From Mogibacterium sp. (GTDB lineage Bacteria; Bacillota; Clostridia; Peptostreptococcales; Anaerovoracaceae): a DNA stretch of 64,000 nt. The stretch covers positions 1 to 64,000 of the forward strand of contig JAFRGD010000006.1 of NCBI GenBank assembly GCA_017433975.1, given 5' to 3'. Of the stretch, positions 52,674 through 64,000 are shown in pieces (position 1 is the first letter of the stretch; the number at the start of each line of letters is the position of its first letter). The notes under the pieces are model-generated. The model was not told the origin of the DNA and did not search any database. It was given only the letters and a program-made list of their open reading frames with translations. A program made the position numbers and the translations under genes.

Positions 52674-53186
52674 ATGTCTGTAGAAGCAAAACAAGCAAAA
52701 CAGGTGATCATCGATGAGATCAAGGAGCGCTTTGACAAGGCCGCTTCCGTCGTCGTCGTCGACTATCTGGGACTGACCGTTGCTGAGGCGGACGACCTGC
52801 GCTGCAGGCTCAGAGACGCCAACGTAGGATTCACGGTTTACAAGAACTCGCTCGTCAAGCGCGCCATCGAAGGCGCTCCGTACGCAGAGACCTTTGACGA
52901 GGTCCTCCACGGGTCCAGCGCATTCGCGTTCTGCGACGTAGACGCGACCGCTTCCGCGAGAATCCTCGCAAAGGCCATCAAGGATTTCAAAAAGATGGAG
53001 TTCAAGGGCGGCGTCGTCGAGGGACAGTTCTTTGACAAGAGCAAGGTTGAAGAGCTCTCGACCATTCCATCCAAGGAAGAGCTCATCGCCCGCTTCATGG
53101 GAAGCATCCAGTCGCCAGTGGCCTCGTTCGCGAGAGTCCTCAATGCGATCGTCGAGGAGCGCGGCGGCGCTCCGGCAGAGGCATAA
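52674..53186 (+). CDS. rplJ: 50S ribosomal protein L10
   Basis: This is a 170-residue L10. The start MSVEAKQAKQVIIDEIKERF, the core VVVVDYLGLTVAEADDLRCRLR and the RNA-binding YKNSLVKRAIEG are typical, and the C-terminal helix that holds L12 dimers follows. AGGAAAGGAGA precedes the ATG at 52674; an upstream ATG in the same frame lies in the leader RNA and is rejected. It is regulated by the leader just upstream. Confidence 0.95.
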   Translation: MSVEAKQAKQVIIDEIKERFDKAASVVVVDYLGLTVAEADDLRCRLRDANVGFTVYKNSLVKRAIEGAPYAETFDEVLHGSSAFAFCDVDATASARILAKAIKDFKKMEFKGGVVEGQFFDKSKVEELSTIPSKEELIARFMGSIQSPVASFARVLNAIVEERGGAPAEA

Positions 53187-53268
53187 TCATCACCTCATAC
53201 TGAATCAAATTGTAAGCGCCGCGCTGTGCGGCATGAAATTGTAAGAATCGAAAAAAAGGAGAATAAAA

Positions 53269-53643
53269 ATGGCTAAGCTTACGAAAGAAGAAATTATCGA
53301 AGCTCTGAAGGAAATGACCATTCTCGAGATCAACGAGCTGGTTAAGGCCTGCGAAGCAGAATTTGGCGTATCCGCTGCTGCTGCAGTCGTCGCTGTCCCT
53401 GGTGCTGCTGCTGAGGAAGAAGTCGAAGAGAAGACTGAGTTCAACGTCATCCTCAAGGAGATCGGACAGGAAAAGATCAAGGTTATCAAGGCTGTCAGAG
53501 AAGCGACCGGCCTCGGCCTCAAAGAGGCGAAGGCTCTCGTCGACGGATGCCCTGGCCCAATCAAGGAGAACGTGGAAATCGCCGAGGCGAACGCTCTCAA
53601 GGAAGCTCTCGAGGCAGCGGGTGCTGTTGTTGAGCTTGTGTAA
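53269..53643 (+). CDS. rplL: 50S ribosomal protein L7/L12
   Basis: The 124-residue L12 has the N-terminal dimerization domain ([26 protein letters not shown]), an Ala/Val/Glu hinge and the C-terminal domain [24 protein letters not shown] that recruits translation factors. Codon use is biased to AAG and CTC as for a highly expressed protein. AAAAGGAG precedes the ATG. A hairpin separates it from rpoB. Confidence 0.96.
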   Translation: MAKLTKEEIIEALKEMTILEINELVKACEAEFGVSAAAAVVAVPGAAAEEEVEEKTEFNVILKEIGQEKIKVIKAVREATGLGLKEAKALVDGCPGPIKENVEIAEANALKEALEAAGAVVELV

Positions 53644-53665
53644 TCCAACAGGTTATACAAATATG

Positions 53666-53698
53666 CAGAGGTGTCAGTAAACGACACTGACACCTCTG
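53666..53698 (+). terminator. Attenuator stem-loop between rplL and rpoB
   Basis: CAGAGGTGTCAGT (53666-53678) pairs perfectly with ACTGACACCTCTG (53686-53698). The downstream T run is interrupted (TTCGTCGTTATTTC). It fits the partial terminator known between rplL and rpoB, which lowers polymerase relative to L12. Confidence 0.7.
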
Positions 53699-53737
53699 TT
53701 CGTCGTTATTTCTCTCGTTACTTCAAGGAGTGATAAC

Positions 53738-56700
53738 ATGCCAAAACCTGTAAAAGTCGGTAGGAAAGAACGCATGTCATACGCTAGAATCAGTGAGATC
53801 TGCGAAATGCCGAATCTCATTGAGATCCAGACGGAGTCCTTTAACTGGTTTATGAAGGAAGGCCTCGCCGAGGTTCTGGAGGACGTGTCCCCGATCAGAG
53901 ACGCGACCAACACGCTGAGCCTCGAGTTTGCGGACTACAGTTTCTCCGACACCACCAAGTACACTCAGGAGGAGTGCAAGGAAAGAGACGCCACCTACGC
54001 GACGTCCCTGACCGTCAAGGCCCGCCTGATCAACAAGGAGACCGGAGAGATCAAAGAGCAGAACGTCTTCATGGGAGACTTCCCTCTGATGACCGAAAAA
54101 GGAACGTTCATATATAACGGCGCCGAGAGAGCCATCGTCACCCAGCTGGTGCGTTCTCCGGGACCGTACTTTGACGTTATCGTTGACAAATCCAATCAAA
54201 ACCTCTATTCCTCCACGATCATCCCGAACCGGGGCGCGTGGCTGGAGTATGAGACAGACTCCGCCGGGGTGCTCTCCGTCAGAGTCGACAGAACCAGAAA
54301 ACAGCCTATCACATCGTTCCTGAGAGCCCTCGGCCTCAGTTCGAACGAGGATATCATCAATACATTTGGTGAGGACCCGCGTCTTATGAGGACGCTGGAG
54401 AAGGACAACACCAAAAACAGCGACGACGGTGTCAAGGAGATTTACCGGAGGCTGCGCCCGGGAGACCCGCCGAACGTTGAAAACGCGAGATCGATGCTCA
54501 ATTCGCTGCTCTTTGACGCGAAGCGTTACGACCTCGCAAAGGTAGGAAGGTATAAATACAACAAGAAACTCGGACTGCACAACCGGCTCGTGAACACGGT
54601 CGCCGCCGAGGACGTCATCGATCCGAACACCGGCGAGGTGCTCGTCGAGGCGGGCGGCTTCATCTCCCGTGCCATGGCGATGCAGATCGAGGATACCGGT
54701 ATCCTTTCCGTAACGGTCAAGGGCAAGACCCTGGAATTCCAGGATTCGACGACCAAGGTCATCGGCAACCAGTTTGTCGACCCGACGCGCTTCGTCGACT
54801 TTGACGTCCGCCCGTACAAACTCTCGGAAAAGGTCTACTACCCGGTCCTGATGGACATCATCCAGAACGCGGAAAACGAAGACGAGATCAAGGCCGCGTT
54901 TATGACCCGCCGCTATGAGCTTTCTCCAAAGCACATCATCCTGGCGGACATCTTCGCGTCGGTCAGCTATCTGCTGAACCTCAACTTCGGTCTGGGCGAG
55001 ACGGACGACATCGACCACCTCGGCAACAGACGTCTCCGCACCGTCGGTGAGCTTCTGCAGAACCACTTCCGCATCGGCTTCTCCCGCATGGAGAGAACCG
55101 TCCGCGAGAGAATGGCGACCGAGAACGCGACGCCACAGCAGCTGATCAACATCCGCCCGGTCACCGGCGCGGTCAAGGACTTCTTCGGAAGCTCCCAGCT
55201 GTCCCAGTTCATGGACCAGAACAACCCGCTCGCGGAGCTAACGCACAAGCGCAGACTGTCGGCCCTCGGCCCTGGCGGTCTCTCGAGAGAGCGCGCCGGC
55301 TTCGAGGTGCGTGACGTACACTACTCACACTACGGCAGAATGTGCCCGATCGAGACGCCGGAAGGTCCGAACATCGGACTGATCGGTTCGCTCACGACTT
55401 ACGGTGTGATCAACAAGTACGGCTTCATAGAGACCCCGTACCGCAAGGTTGATAAGGAGCGCGGCGTCGTTACGGAAGAGGTCGAGTACCTCTCCGCGGA
55501 CGATGAGGAGCTTATGATCATCGCGCAGGCCAACGAGCCGCTCGACGAGGAAGGTCACTTCCTCAACAATAAGGTCGCGGTCAGAGGCGCCAAGGGAGAG
55601 ATCACGCTGGCGTCCAAGGACGACGTCGACTACATGGACGTCTCTCCAAAGCAGGTAGTATCCGTCGCGACGGCGATGATCCCGTTCCTCGAGAACGACG
55701 ACGCGAACCGTGCGCTGATGGGCTCCAACATGCAGAGACAGGCCGTTCCGCTGCTCGTCACCGAGTCGCCGTACGTCGGCACCGGCATCGAGTACAAGGC
55801 TGCCTGTGACTCCGGTGCGGTCGTCCTCGCGAAGGAAGCCGGTATCGTCGAATACGTCGACGCGAGAACCATCAAGATCCGCAGGGACAGAGACGGCGGG
55901 CTCGACGTATATGAGATGCTCAAGTTCAAGCGTTCCAACCAGGGCACCTGCATCAACCAGCGTCCAATCGTTGACAACGGCGAACACATCGAGAAGGACG
56001 AAGTCATCGCAGACGGTCCTTCCACCAGCATGGGCGAGATCTCGCTCGGCAAGAACCTGCTCATCGGCTTCATGACGTGGGAAGGCTACAACTATGAGGA
56101 CGCGATCGTTCTGAACGAGCGGCTCCTCATGGACGACGTCCTGACCTCGATCCACATCGAGAAATACGAGTGCGAAGCCAGAGACACCAAGCTCGGACCG
56201 GAGGAAATCACCCGCGACATCCCGAACGTCGGTGAGGACGCCCTCAAGGAACTCGACGAGGACGGCATCATCCGCATCGGCGCGGAGGTCAAGTCCCAGG
56301 ACATCCTGGTCGGCAAGCTCACCCCAAAGAGCGAGACCGACCTCACGCCGGAAATCCGCGTACTCCGCGCGATCTTCGGTGAGAAATCCAAGGACGTCAG
56401 AGATACTTCGCTCAAGGTTCCGCACGGTGAGGAAGGCATCGTCGTCGACGTCAAGGTCTTTGACAGAGAAGGCGACGCAGAGCTGCCGCCTGGCGTGAAC
56501 AAGATCGTCCGCGTCTACATCGCGACCAAGAGAAAGATCAACGTCGGCGACAAGATGGCGGGACGCCACGGTAACAAGGGCGTTATCTCGCGCATCCTTC
56601 CGGAGGAAGACATGCCGTTCAAAGAGGACGGCGAGACGCTGCAGGTCATGCTGAACCCGCTCGGCGTACCGTCCCGTATGAACGTCGGACAGGTCCTCGA

Positions 56701-57646
56701 GGTACACCTCGGCCTCGCCGCCAAGGCGAAGGGCTGGTACATCTCGACGCCGGTCTTCGACGGCGCGAGTGAGAAAGACGTCACGGACCTCCTCGAGGAG
56801 TGCGGCTACAGCAACACCGGCAAGCTCCGCCTGAGAGACGGCCGGACGGGCGAATTCTTCGACAACGACGTCACCGTCGGATACATGTACATGCTCAAGC
56901 TCCACCACCTGGTCGACGACAAGATTCACGCCAGATCGACCGGCCCGTACTCCCTCGTCACGCAGCAGCCGCTCGGCGGCAAGGCGCAGTTCGGCGGACA
57001 GCGGTTCGGTGAGATGGAGGTGTGGGCGCTCGAGGCATACGGCGCCGCTTACACGCTGCAGGAGATCCTGACGGTCAAGTCCGACGACATCATCGGCAGA
57101 GTCAAGACCTACGAAGCTATCGTCAAGGGTGAGAACATCCCTGAGCCGGGCATTCCGGAGTCCTTCAAGGTTCTGATCAAGGAGCTGCAGTCGCTGGCGC
57201 TCGACGTCCGCGTCATGTCCGGCGACAACACCGAGATCAAGCTCAAGGAGACGTCCGAGTACGACGAGGCGCCGACCGTGGAGAGAATGCTCTCCGAGGC
57301 AGACCGCCGGAGCGAAGCGAGACACGAGAGGGAGCGTGAGCAGAGAGCGATCAGCCACTACGACCTCAGACACAGCTTCGCGTTTGACGACGACGAGGAC
57401 GACCTGCCGATCCACAACGCGTTTGAGGACGACTTCGACGAGTTCGATGAGGACTTCGAGCCGGAAGGCCCGACGGACGACGACCTTGCGATGGAGAAGG
57501 ACATCGACATCGATCTGGATGTCGACCTTGAGGACTTTGACGTCGACCTCGGCGATGAGTTTGACCTCGACGACGACGCGTTCGAAGGGCTCGAGGATGA
57601 ACTCGAAGGCCTCGAGGACATCATCGGCGTCGGCATTGATGAATAA
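53738..57646 (+). CDS. rpoB: DNA-directed RNA polymerase subunit beta
   Basis: The 1302-residue beta subunit includes the rifampicin region [14 protein letters not shown] (residues 485 onward) and the conserved [24 protein letters not shown] near the end of the core. It is part of the catalytic core with RpoC. The core ends around residue 1180. The last 120 residues are an added tail, very rich in Asp and Glu with near-repeats such as [20 protein letters not shown]. Many Firmicute beta subunits end shortly after the core, so this tail is long for the family. It is closely followed by rpoC. Confidence 0.97.
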   Translation: MPKPVKVGRKERMSYARISEICEMPNLIEIQTESFNWFMKEGLAEVLEDVSPIRDATNTLSLEFADYSFSDTTKYTQEECKERDATYATSLTVKARLINKETGEIKEQNVFMGDFPLMTEKGTFIYNGAERAIVTQLVRSPGPYFDVIVDKSNQNLYSSTIIPNRGAWLEYETDSAGVLSVRVDRTRKQPITSFLRALGLSSNEDIINTFGEDPRLMRTLEKDNTKNSDDGVKEIYRRLRPGDPPNVENARSMLNSLLFDAKRYDLAKVGRYKYNKKLGLHNRLVNTVAAEDVIDPNTGEVLVEAGGFISRAMAMQIEDTGILSVTVKGKTLEFQDSTTKVIGNQFVDPTRFVDFDVRPYKLSEKVYYPVLMDIIQNAENEDEIKAAFMTRRYELSPKHIILADIFASVSYLLNLNFGLGETDDIDHLGNRRLRTVGELLQNHFRIGFSRMERTVRERMATENATPQQLINIRPVTGAVKDFFGSSQLSQFMDQNNPLAELTHKRRLSALGPGGLSRERAGFEVRDVHYSHYGRMCPIETPEGPNIGLIGSLTTYGVINKYGFIETPYRKVDKERGVVTEEVEYLSADDEELMIIAQANEPLDEEGHFLNNKVAVRGAKGEITLASKDDVDYMDVSPKQVVSVATAMIPFLENDDANRALMGSNMQRQAVPLLVTESPYVGTGIEYKAACDSGAVVLAKEAGIVEYVDARTIKIRRDRDGGLDVYEMLKFKRSNQGTCINQRPIVDNGEHIEKDEVIADGPSTSMGEISLGKNLLIGFMTWEGYNYEDAIVLNERLLMDDVLTSIHIEKYECEARDTKLGPEEITRDIPNVGEDALKELDEDGIIRIGAEVKSQDILVGKLTPKSETDLTPEIRVLRAIFGEKSKDVRDTSLKVPHGEEGIVVDVKVFDREGDAELPPGVNKIVRVYIATKRKINVGDKMAGRHGNKGVISRILPEEDMPFKEDGETLQVMLNPLGVPSRMNVGQVLEVHLGLAAKAKGWYISTPVFDGASEKDVTDLLEECGYSNTGKLRLRDGRTGEFFDNDVTVGYMYMLKLHHLVDDKIHARSTGPYSLVTQQPLGGKAQFGGQRFGEMEVWALEAYGAAYTLQEILTVKSDDIIGRVKTYEAIVKGENIPEPGIPESFKVLIKELQSLALDVRVMSGDNTEIKLKETSEYDEAPTVERMLSEADRRSEARHEREREQRAISHYDLRHSFAFDDDEDDLPIHNAFEDDFDEFDEDFEPEGPTDDDLAMEKDIDIDLDVDLEDFDVDLGDEFDLDDDAFEGLEDELEGLEDIIGVGIDE

Positions 57647-57663
57647 GGAAGGGAGGAGAAAAG

Positions 57664-60600
57664 ATGAGTAAAGATAACAATTACGATCTGAGACATTTTG
57701 AATCCCTCCAGATCAAACTCGCATCCAAGGAAAAGATCCTGGAGTGGTCCCACGGCGAGGTCACCAAGCCGGAGACCATCAACTACCGCACATTAAAGCC
57801 GGAGCGCGACGGACTCTTCTGCGAGCGGATCTTCGGACCGACCAAGGACTGGGTCTGCGGCTGCGGCAGATATAACAAAATCAGATACAAGGGGCTCGTC
57901 TGCCCGACCTGCGGCGTAGAGGTCACCAAGGCCAAGGTCCGCAGAGAGCGCATGGGACACATCGAACTCGTTTCCCCGGTCTCGCATATCTGGTATTTCA
58001 AGGGCATTCCGAGCAGAATCGGTCTTGTCCTCGACATGACGCCAAAGAACCTCGAGAAGGTCCTTTACTTCGCGTCCTATGTCATCACCGACCCGGGGCA
58101 GACCCCATATGAGTACAAGCAGATCATCGAGGAGACCGAGTACAACGAGGCGCGCGAGCTCTATGGCCGGACCTTCAAGGCCGGCATGGGAGCCGAGGCC
58201 ATCAAGAAGCTCCTGATGGACGTGGATACGGACAAACTCGCGGAGGAACTGCGTGAGCAGCTCAAGAACGCGAGCGGTCAGAAGAAGATCCGCATCATCA
58301 AGAGACTCGAGGTCATCGAGGCGCTCAAACAGTCCGGCAACCGTCCGGAGTGGATGATCCTCGACGTCGTACCGGTCATCCCGCCGGACCTCCGTCCGAT
58401 GGTCCAGCTCGACGGCGGCAGATTCGCCACGTCCGACCTCAACGACCTGTACCGCAGGGTCATCAACAGGAACAACAGATTAAAGAAACTCCTCGAGCAG
58501 GGTGCGCCGGACATCATCGTCCGCAACGAGAAGCGCATGCTGCAGGAGTCCGTCGACTCCCTGATCGACAACGGCAGACGGGGCAGAGAAGTCACCGGCG
58601 CGGCCGGCCGCAAGCTCAAGTCCCTGTCCGACATGCTCAAAGGTAAGCAGGGCAGAGTCCGTCAGAACCTGCTCGGTAAGCGTGTCGACTACTCCGGCCG
58701 TTCCGTAATCGTCGTCGGTCCGGAACTGAAGTTCTATCAGTGCGGCCTGCCGAAGACGATGGCGCTCGAGCTCTTCAAGCCTTTCATCATGAAGGAGCTC
58801 GTTTCGCAGGGAATCGCGCAGAATATCAAAAACGCCAAGACGATGGTCGAGCGCGTCCGTCCACAGGTCTGGGACGTCCTCGATTACGTCATCAAGGACC
58901 ACCCGGTGCTCCTGAACCGTGCGCCGACGCTGCACAGACTCGGTATCCAGGCGTTTGAGCCGGTCCTGGTCGAAGGCAAGGCGATCAAACTGCACCCGCT
59001 CGTCTGCACCGCGTTCAACGCGGACTTCGACGGCGACCAGATGGCGGTTCACGTTCCGCTTTCGGTCGAAGCGCAGGCAGAGGCCAGATTCCTGATGCTC
59101 TCCGCCAACAACATCCTCGCGCCGAAGGACGGCTCGCCGATCACGACGCCGACGCAGGACATGATCCTGGGCAGCTACTACCTGACCCACCCGGGCAGCG
59201 AGGACCGCAGCCTGCCGAACGAAGTCGGCGACGGCAAGTGCTTCACCGACATCGACGAGATGATGATGGCGTACCGTACGGGCGTCGTCGGCATCCACGC
59301 CAAGGTCAAAGTCAGATGCTTCGCTTACGAAGGCGACCCGGGACGCATGGTCGAGTCCACCGTAGGCCGGTTCATCTTCAACCAGGGCCTCCCGCAGGAC
59401 CTCGGATACGTTGACCGCAAGAAAGACCCGTATTCGCTCGAAATCGACTTCCTGTGCACCAAGAAGTCCCTCGGCGACATCATCGACCGCTGCTTCAAGC
59501 GCCACGGGAACACCGAGACGGTTCTGATGCTCGACTACGTCAAGAGCATCGGCTACCGCTACTCCACGCTTGCCGCCATCACCGTCGGCATCTCCGACAT
59601 GAAGGTTCCGGAGCAAAAGGGCCAGATCGTCGCGGAGGCGGAAAAAGACGTCGACAAATACGAGGAGATGTACAAATTCGGTCTCATGTCGGATAAGGAG
59701 CGGTATGAGCGCACCATCGAGAGATGGCGTGAGGCGACCGACGAAGTCGCGAACGTCATGATGGATTCGCTCGGTACGCTGAACAGCCTGTTCATCATGG
59801 CGAACTCGGGCGCGAGAGGTAATAAGAGCCAGATCAGCCAGATCGGCGGCATGCGCGGCCTGATGGCCAACGCAACCGGCCACACGGTCGAGATCCCGGT
59901 TAAGGCAAACTTCCGTGAAGGTCTGTCGATCCTCGAATACTTCATTTCGTCCAACGGCGCCCGCAAGGGCCTCGCGGACACCGCGCTCCGTACCGCGGAC
60001 TCCGGTTACCTGACGAGACGTCTGGTCGACATTTCGCACAGCGTCATCGTCACCGAGGACGACTGCGGAACGGACGAGGGCATTGAGATCAGCGCGCTCT
60101 TCGACGACGGCGTCATTGTCAACGACAAGCCGCTCTCGATCGAGACCCTCGCACCGCGTATCTCCGGCAGATTCGCCCTGCACGATGTGATCCATCCGAG
60201 GACCGGCGAGGTGCTCGTCGGCGCCAACGAGATGATCACCGACACGCAGGCGAAGGCGATCGAAGACGCCGGAATCGAAACGGTCACGATCCGTTCGATC
60301 ATGACCTGCCAGTGCGCGCACGGCGTATGCGCCAAGTGCTACGGCAAAAACCTCGCCACGGGCGACCCGGTCCTGCCGGGCGAAGCCGTCGGCATCATTG
60401 CAGCCCAGTCCATCGGCGAACCTGGTACGCAGCTCACCATGAGAACGTTCCACACCGGCGGCGTCGCGGGCAGCGACATCACCCAGGGTCTTCCGAGAGT
60501 CGAAGAGCTCTTCGAGGCGCGTAAACCAAAGGGTCTCGCGGACATCTGCGAGGGCGACGGCGTGGTCATTTCGATCTCCCCGCGCGACGACAACAAGACG

Positions 60601-61404
60601 GAAGTCATCGTCCGCGAGGGCGAAGGCGAGGACCGCACGTACGTCATCCCTTACGGCGCGCGGCTCAACGTCGAGGTCGGCGACGAGGTCAAGACCGGCG
60701 GCCAGATCACCAAGGGCCCGCTCAACCCGCACGACGTCATGAAGCTCTGCGGCGTACAGGGCGTGTACCAGTACATGATCCGCGAGGTGCAGAAAGTTTA
60801 CACCAACCAGGGCGTAGGCATCAACGACAAGCACATCGAGGTCATCGTCAGCCAGATGCTCTCCAAGTACAGAGTGGAGCGCTCCGGCGACACGGGCCTG
60901 CTTCCGGGCGGACTATACTCCAAGTCGGAGATCGAGCTGGCCAATAAGCGTACCGAGGAGAAGGGCGGCGAGCCGGCCAAGTATAAGAGGCTCCTGCTCG
61001 GTATCACCAAGGCAGCGCTCGCGACGAGTTCGTTCCTGTCAGCGGCTTCGTTCCAGGAGACGACGCGCGTCCTGACCGACGCGGCCGTCCAGGGCAAGAC
61101 CGACGGACTGGAAGGCCTCAAAGAAAACGTCATGATCGGTAAACTGATTCCGGCCGGCACCGGCATGAAGCGGTACCGCAACATCAGCATCGATTACGGC
61201 GAATACGAAACCCTCATGAACATGCACCGGAACGCGCAGCCGGTTGTGAAGAACCACTCCGGCGCCATTTCGACCATCGTTCGCGATGAAGACCTCCTCG
61301 AGGTCATGCAGGAGCTCGATCCGGCGGAGGAGATCGTATCCTACGTCGACGCTTCTCAGGAAGCCGAGCTCGACATCAATGAAATTGACCCGCTGGATCT
61401 CTAA
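57664..61404 (+). CDS. rpoC: DNA-directed RNA polymerase subunit beta'
   Basis: This is a 1246-residue beta' subunit. The N-terminal zinc finger appears as [13 protein letters not shown] and CPTCG, and the catalytic motif NADFDGDQ spans residues 452-459. The trigger-loop region ([18 protein letters not shown]) and the second zinc site with [14 protein letters not shown] are in place. The start ATG follows GGGAGGAG at 17 bases after rpoB. A strong promoter for rpsL begins 6 bases after its stop. Confidence 0.97.
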   Translation: MSKDNNYDLRHFESLQIKLASKEKILEWSHGEVTKPETINYRTLKPERDGLFCERIFGPTKDWVCGCGRYNKIRYKGLVCPTCGVEVTKAKVRRERMGHIELVSPVSHIWYFKGIPSRIGLVLDMTPKNLEKVLYFASYVITDPGQTPYEYKQIIEETEYNEARELYGRTFKAGMGAEAIKKLLMDVDTDKLAEELREQLKNASGQKKIRIIKRLEVIEALKQSGNRPEWMILDVVPVIPPDLRPMVQLDGGRFATSDLNDLYRRVINRNNRLKKLLEQGAPDIIVRNEKRMLQESVDSLIDNGRRGREVTGAAGRKLKSLSDMLKGKQGRVRQNLLGKRVDYSGRSVIVVGPELKFYQCGLPKTMALELFKPFIMKELVSQGIAQNIKNAKTMVERVRPQVWDVLDYVIKDHPVLLNRAPTLHRLGIQAFEPVLVEGKAIKLHPLVCTAFNADFDGDQMAVHVPLSVEAQAEARFLMLSANNILAPKDGSPITTPTQDMILGSYYLTHPGSEDRSLPNEVGDGKCFTDIDEMMMAYRTGVVGIHAKVKVRCFAYEGDPGRMVESTVGRFIFNQGLPQDLGYVDRKKDPYSLEIDFLCTKKSLGDIIDRCFKRHGNTETVLMLDYVKSIGYRYSTLAAITVGISDMKVPEQKGQIVAEAEKDVDKYEEMYKFGLMSDKERYERTIERWREATDEVANVMMDSLGTLNSLFIMANSGARGNKSQISQIGGMRGLMANATGHTVEIPVKANFREGLSILEYFISSNGARKGLADTALRTADSGYLTRRLVDISHSVIVTEDDCGTDEGIEISALFDDGVIVNDKPLSIETLAPRISGRFALHDVIHPRTGEVLVGANEMITDTQAKAIEDAGIETVTIRSIMTCQCAHGVCAKCYGKNLATGDPVLPGEAVGIIAAQSIGEPGTQLTMRTFHTGGVAGSDITQGLPRVEELFEARKPKGLADICEGDGVVISISPRDDNKTEVIVREGEGEDRTYVIPYGARLNVEVGDEVKTGGQITKGPLNPHDVMKLCGVQGVYQYMIREVQKVYTNQGVGINDKHIEVIVSQMLSKYRVERSGDTGLLPGGLYSKSEIELANKRTEEKGGEPAKYKRLLLGITKAALATSSFLSAASFQETTRVLTDAAVQGKTDGLEGLKENVMIGKLIPAGTGMKRYRNISIDYGEYETLMNMHRNAQPVVKNHSGAISTIVRDEDLLEVMQELDPAEEIVSYVDASQEAELDINEIDPLDL

Positions 61405-61410
61405 AAAACG

Positions 61411-61440
61411 TTGACAAATCAGCAGTTTCATTGATATAAT
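61411..61440 (+). promoter_or_regulatory. Strong promoter of the rpsL-rpsG-fusA operon
   Basis: A consensus TTGACA (61411-61416), an 18-bp spacer and TATAAT (61435-61440) with TG one base upstream (extended -10). The start near 61447 falls at the edge of the leader hairpin. Confidence 0.8.
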
Positions 61441-61494
61441 TATCAAGTTCGAGACCGTCTCGGGGCGGAGCGATTCGCCCCGGGGCTCTTGATA
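61441..61494 (+). promoter_or_regulatory. Nested hairpin in the rpsL leader
   Basis: An outer stem TATCAAG (61441-61447) with CTTGATA (61488-61494) surrounds an inner GC-rich stem CGGGGCG with CGCCCCG (61461-61482). The first is lost in transcripts that start near 61447, so it may only form in readthrough from rpoC. No T run is present. Confidence 0.5.
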
Positions 61495-61520
61495 AAAAAT
61501 TTAGAAGAAAGGAGACAATA

Positions 61521-61961
61521 ATGCCTACTATTAACCAATTAGTTCGCCAGGGCAGAATCAGTTCCGTCAAGAAGTCGACAGCGCCGGCGCTTGGCAAGAA
61601 CATGAACACGCTTAAGAAGACCCTCAACGACGTCAACTCCCCGCAGAAGCGCGGCGTGTGCGTAGCCGTCAAGACCGTCACTCCTCAGAAGCCGAATTCA
61701 GCTCTGCGTAAGGTCGCCAGGGTTCGCCTGACCAATGGTATTGAGGTAACCGCTTACATTCCGGGTGTCGGTCACAACCTCCAGGAGCACAGCGTCGTGC
61801 TCATCAGAGGCGGCAGAGTCAAGGACCTGCCGGGTGTCAGATATCACATCGTAAGAGGCGTCCTTGACACCGCCGGCGTCGCAAACCGTGGCCAGGGCCG
61901 TTCCAAATACGGCGCGAAGAGACCGAAGGCCTCCAAGTTAGCGGCAAAGGGAAAGAAGTAA
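61521..61961 (+). CDS. rpsL: 30S ribosomal protein S12
   Basis: This is a 146-residue S12, the ribosomal decoding-centre protein. The conserved loop [17 protein letters not shown] contains the Lys position linked to streptomycin response, and the second loop [16 protein letters not shown] is normal. It has a small extra segment near the N-terminus ([19 protein letters not shown]). AAAGGAG precedes the ATG. Confidence 0.96.
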   Translation: MPTINQLVRQGRISSVKKSTAPALGKNMNTLKKTLNDVNSPQKRGVCVAVKTVTPQKPNSALRKVARVRLTNGIEVTAYIPGVGHNLQEHSVVLIRGGRVKDLPGVRYHIVRGVLDTAGVANRGQGRSKYGAKRPKASKLAAKGKK

Positions 61962-62058
61962 GAAGTTGATTCGGGATATTGTCTTAATATTCATATATTA
62001 AGGCCTCGCGGCGGGCGTCGGAAGTCCGTCGAGTACCCCAGGTAAAGGAGGAAGAGAA

Positions 62059-62529
62059 GTGCCTAGGAAAGGAAATGTACCTAAGAGAGAAGTCCTTCCT
62101 GATCCGGTTTACAACGACGTAGTTGTGGCCAAGCTCGTCAACAGCATCATGCTGGACGGCAAGAAAGGCGTTGCGCAGAGCATCGTCTACGAGGCTTTCG
62201 ACCGGATCAAGGACAAGACAGGCAATGACCCGCTTGAAGTCTTCAAGCAGGCCATGGACAACATCATGCCTGTACTGGAAGTTAAAGCCAGAAGAATCGG
62301 CGGCGCCAACTATCAGGTGCCGATCGAGGTCAGACCGGACAGACGTCAGACGCTGGCGCTGCGTTGGCTGACCAAGTACACCAGAGACCGCGGTGAAAAG
62401 ACCATGGCGGAGAGACTCGCCAACGAGATCATGGACGCGTCCAACAACACCGGGTCCTCGGTCAAGAAGAAAGAAGATACGCACAAGATGGCAGAGGCCA
62501 ACAAGGCGTTCGCACACTTCAGATTTTAA
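62059..62529 (+). CDS. rpsG: 30S ribosomal protein S7
   Basis: The 156-residue S7 starts at GTG 62059 with AAGGAGGAAG upstream. The typical start [20 protein letters not shown] and the end of the core [21 protein letters not shown] are present. It nucleates the 30S head and represses the str operon in some bacteria. It is followed by fusA. Confidence 0.95.
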   Translation: MPRKGNVPKREVLPDPVYNDVVVAKLVNSIMLDGKKGVAQSIVYEAFDRIKDKTGNDPLEVFKQAMDNIMPVLEVKARRIGGANYQVPIEVRPDRRQTLALRWLTKYTRDRGEKTMAERLANEIMDASNNTGSSVKKKEDTHKMAEANKAFAHFRF

Positions 62530-62584
62530 CCGCACCGCGGCAGAATCTGACCACTCAGAGAGGTTTGCAGAAAGGAGGTAAAGG

Positions 62585-64000
<1,416 letters not shown>

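Noticed and set aside
55325..57415. A 696-residue minus-strand open frame
   Set aside because: Antisense shadow of rpoB; composition is that of a complemented coding frame.
58480..60834. A 784-residue minus-strand open frame
   Set aside because: Antisense shadow of rpoC; no domain features.

Overview
The window is a GC-rich chromosome segment from a bacterium of the Clostridia type (Bacillota). The placement rests on gene order and families: carD-ispF-proS-cysS-mrnC-rlmB and then rpmG-secE-nusG-rplKA-rplJL-rpoBC-rpsL-rpsG-fusA is the classic Firmicute backbone. Strong AGGAGG ribosome sites, several TTG starts, Mini-ribonuclease III, a DUF4298 protein and an MsmX/UgpC-type ATPase agree with this. 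A GC-rich anaerobic lineage of Eubacteriales is a reasonable guess, but the species cannot be read from the sequence. No rRNA, tRNA, CRISPR array or intact insertion sequence was seen.

Layout. 1-7.4 kb: end of asnS, an EF-G-like GTPase, a zinc-ribbon protein, a small lipoprotein, a DapF-fold racemase, radA, an unknown protein and a YfcE-type phosphodiesterase. 7.4-19.2 kb: an amino-acid and peptide block with a diaminobutyrate-type aminotransferase, a proline-iminopeptidase-like hydrolase, a D-2-hydroxyacid dehydrogenase, an EamA transporter, a complete oligopeptide ABC importer (oppDFABC order), an M24 Xaa-Pro peptidase and a cyclophilin. 19.2-21.5 kb: a convergent OmpR-type two-component system. 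21.5-29.6 kb: the backbone part carD-ispF-proS, a pair of half-size chromate transporters, cysS-mrnC, cdd-folA-DUF4298 and rlmB.

29.6-50.1 kb: about 20 kb of cargo between rlmB and rpmG, where related genomes usually carry only yacP and sigH. It holds an alpha/beta hydrolase, hslO, a large GH94-like protein, an AT-richer three-gene island (membrane protein, unknown protein, adenosine-deaminase-like enzyme), an RsuA-type pseudouridine synthase, a complete cellobiose locus, an XRE regulator-APH pair, a frameshifted GNAT acetyltransferase and guaA. In the cellobiose locus, cellobiose phosphorylase (minus) lies divergent from lacI, solute-binding protein, two permeases and an ATPase (plus). Three copies of one 16-bp palindrome overlap both promoters, so one LacI repressor probably controls import and phosphorolysis. 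50.1-64 kb: the ribosome and RNA polymerase backbone, with an L10 leader, an rplL-rpoB stem-loop and a nested rpsL promoter.

Points most worth a second look: a possible cysteine-codon leader peptide and nested stem just ahead of cysS; a 140-bp nested palindrome between the divergent guaA and rpmG promoters; extended -10 promoters set in the left arm of hairpins, which could end upstream transcripts while letting new ones start; the triple LacI operator; strong hairpins after both solute-binding-protein genes; and a long acidic tail on RpoB. I did not find a clear-cut unknown multi-gene system.
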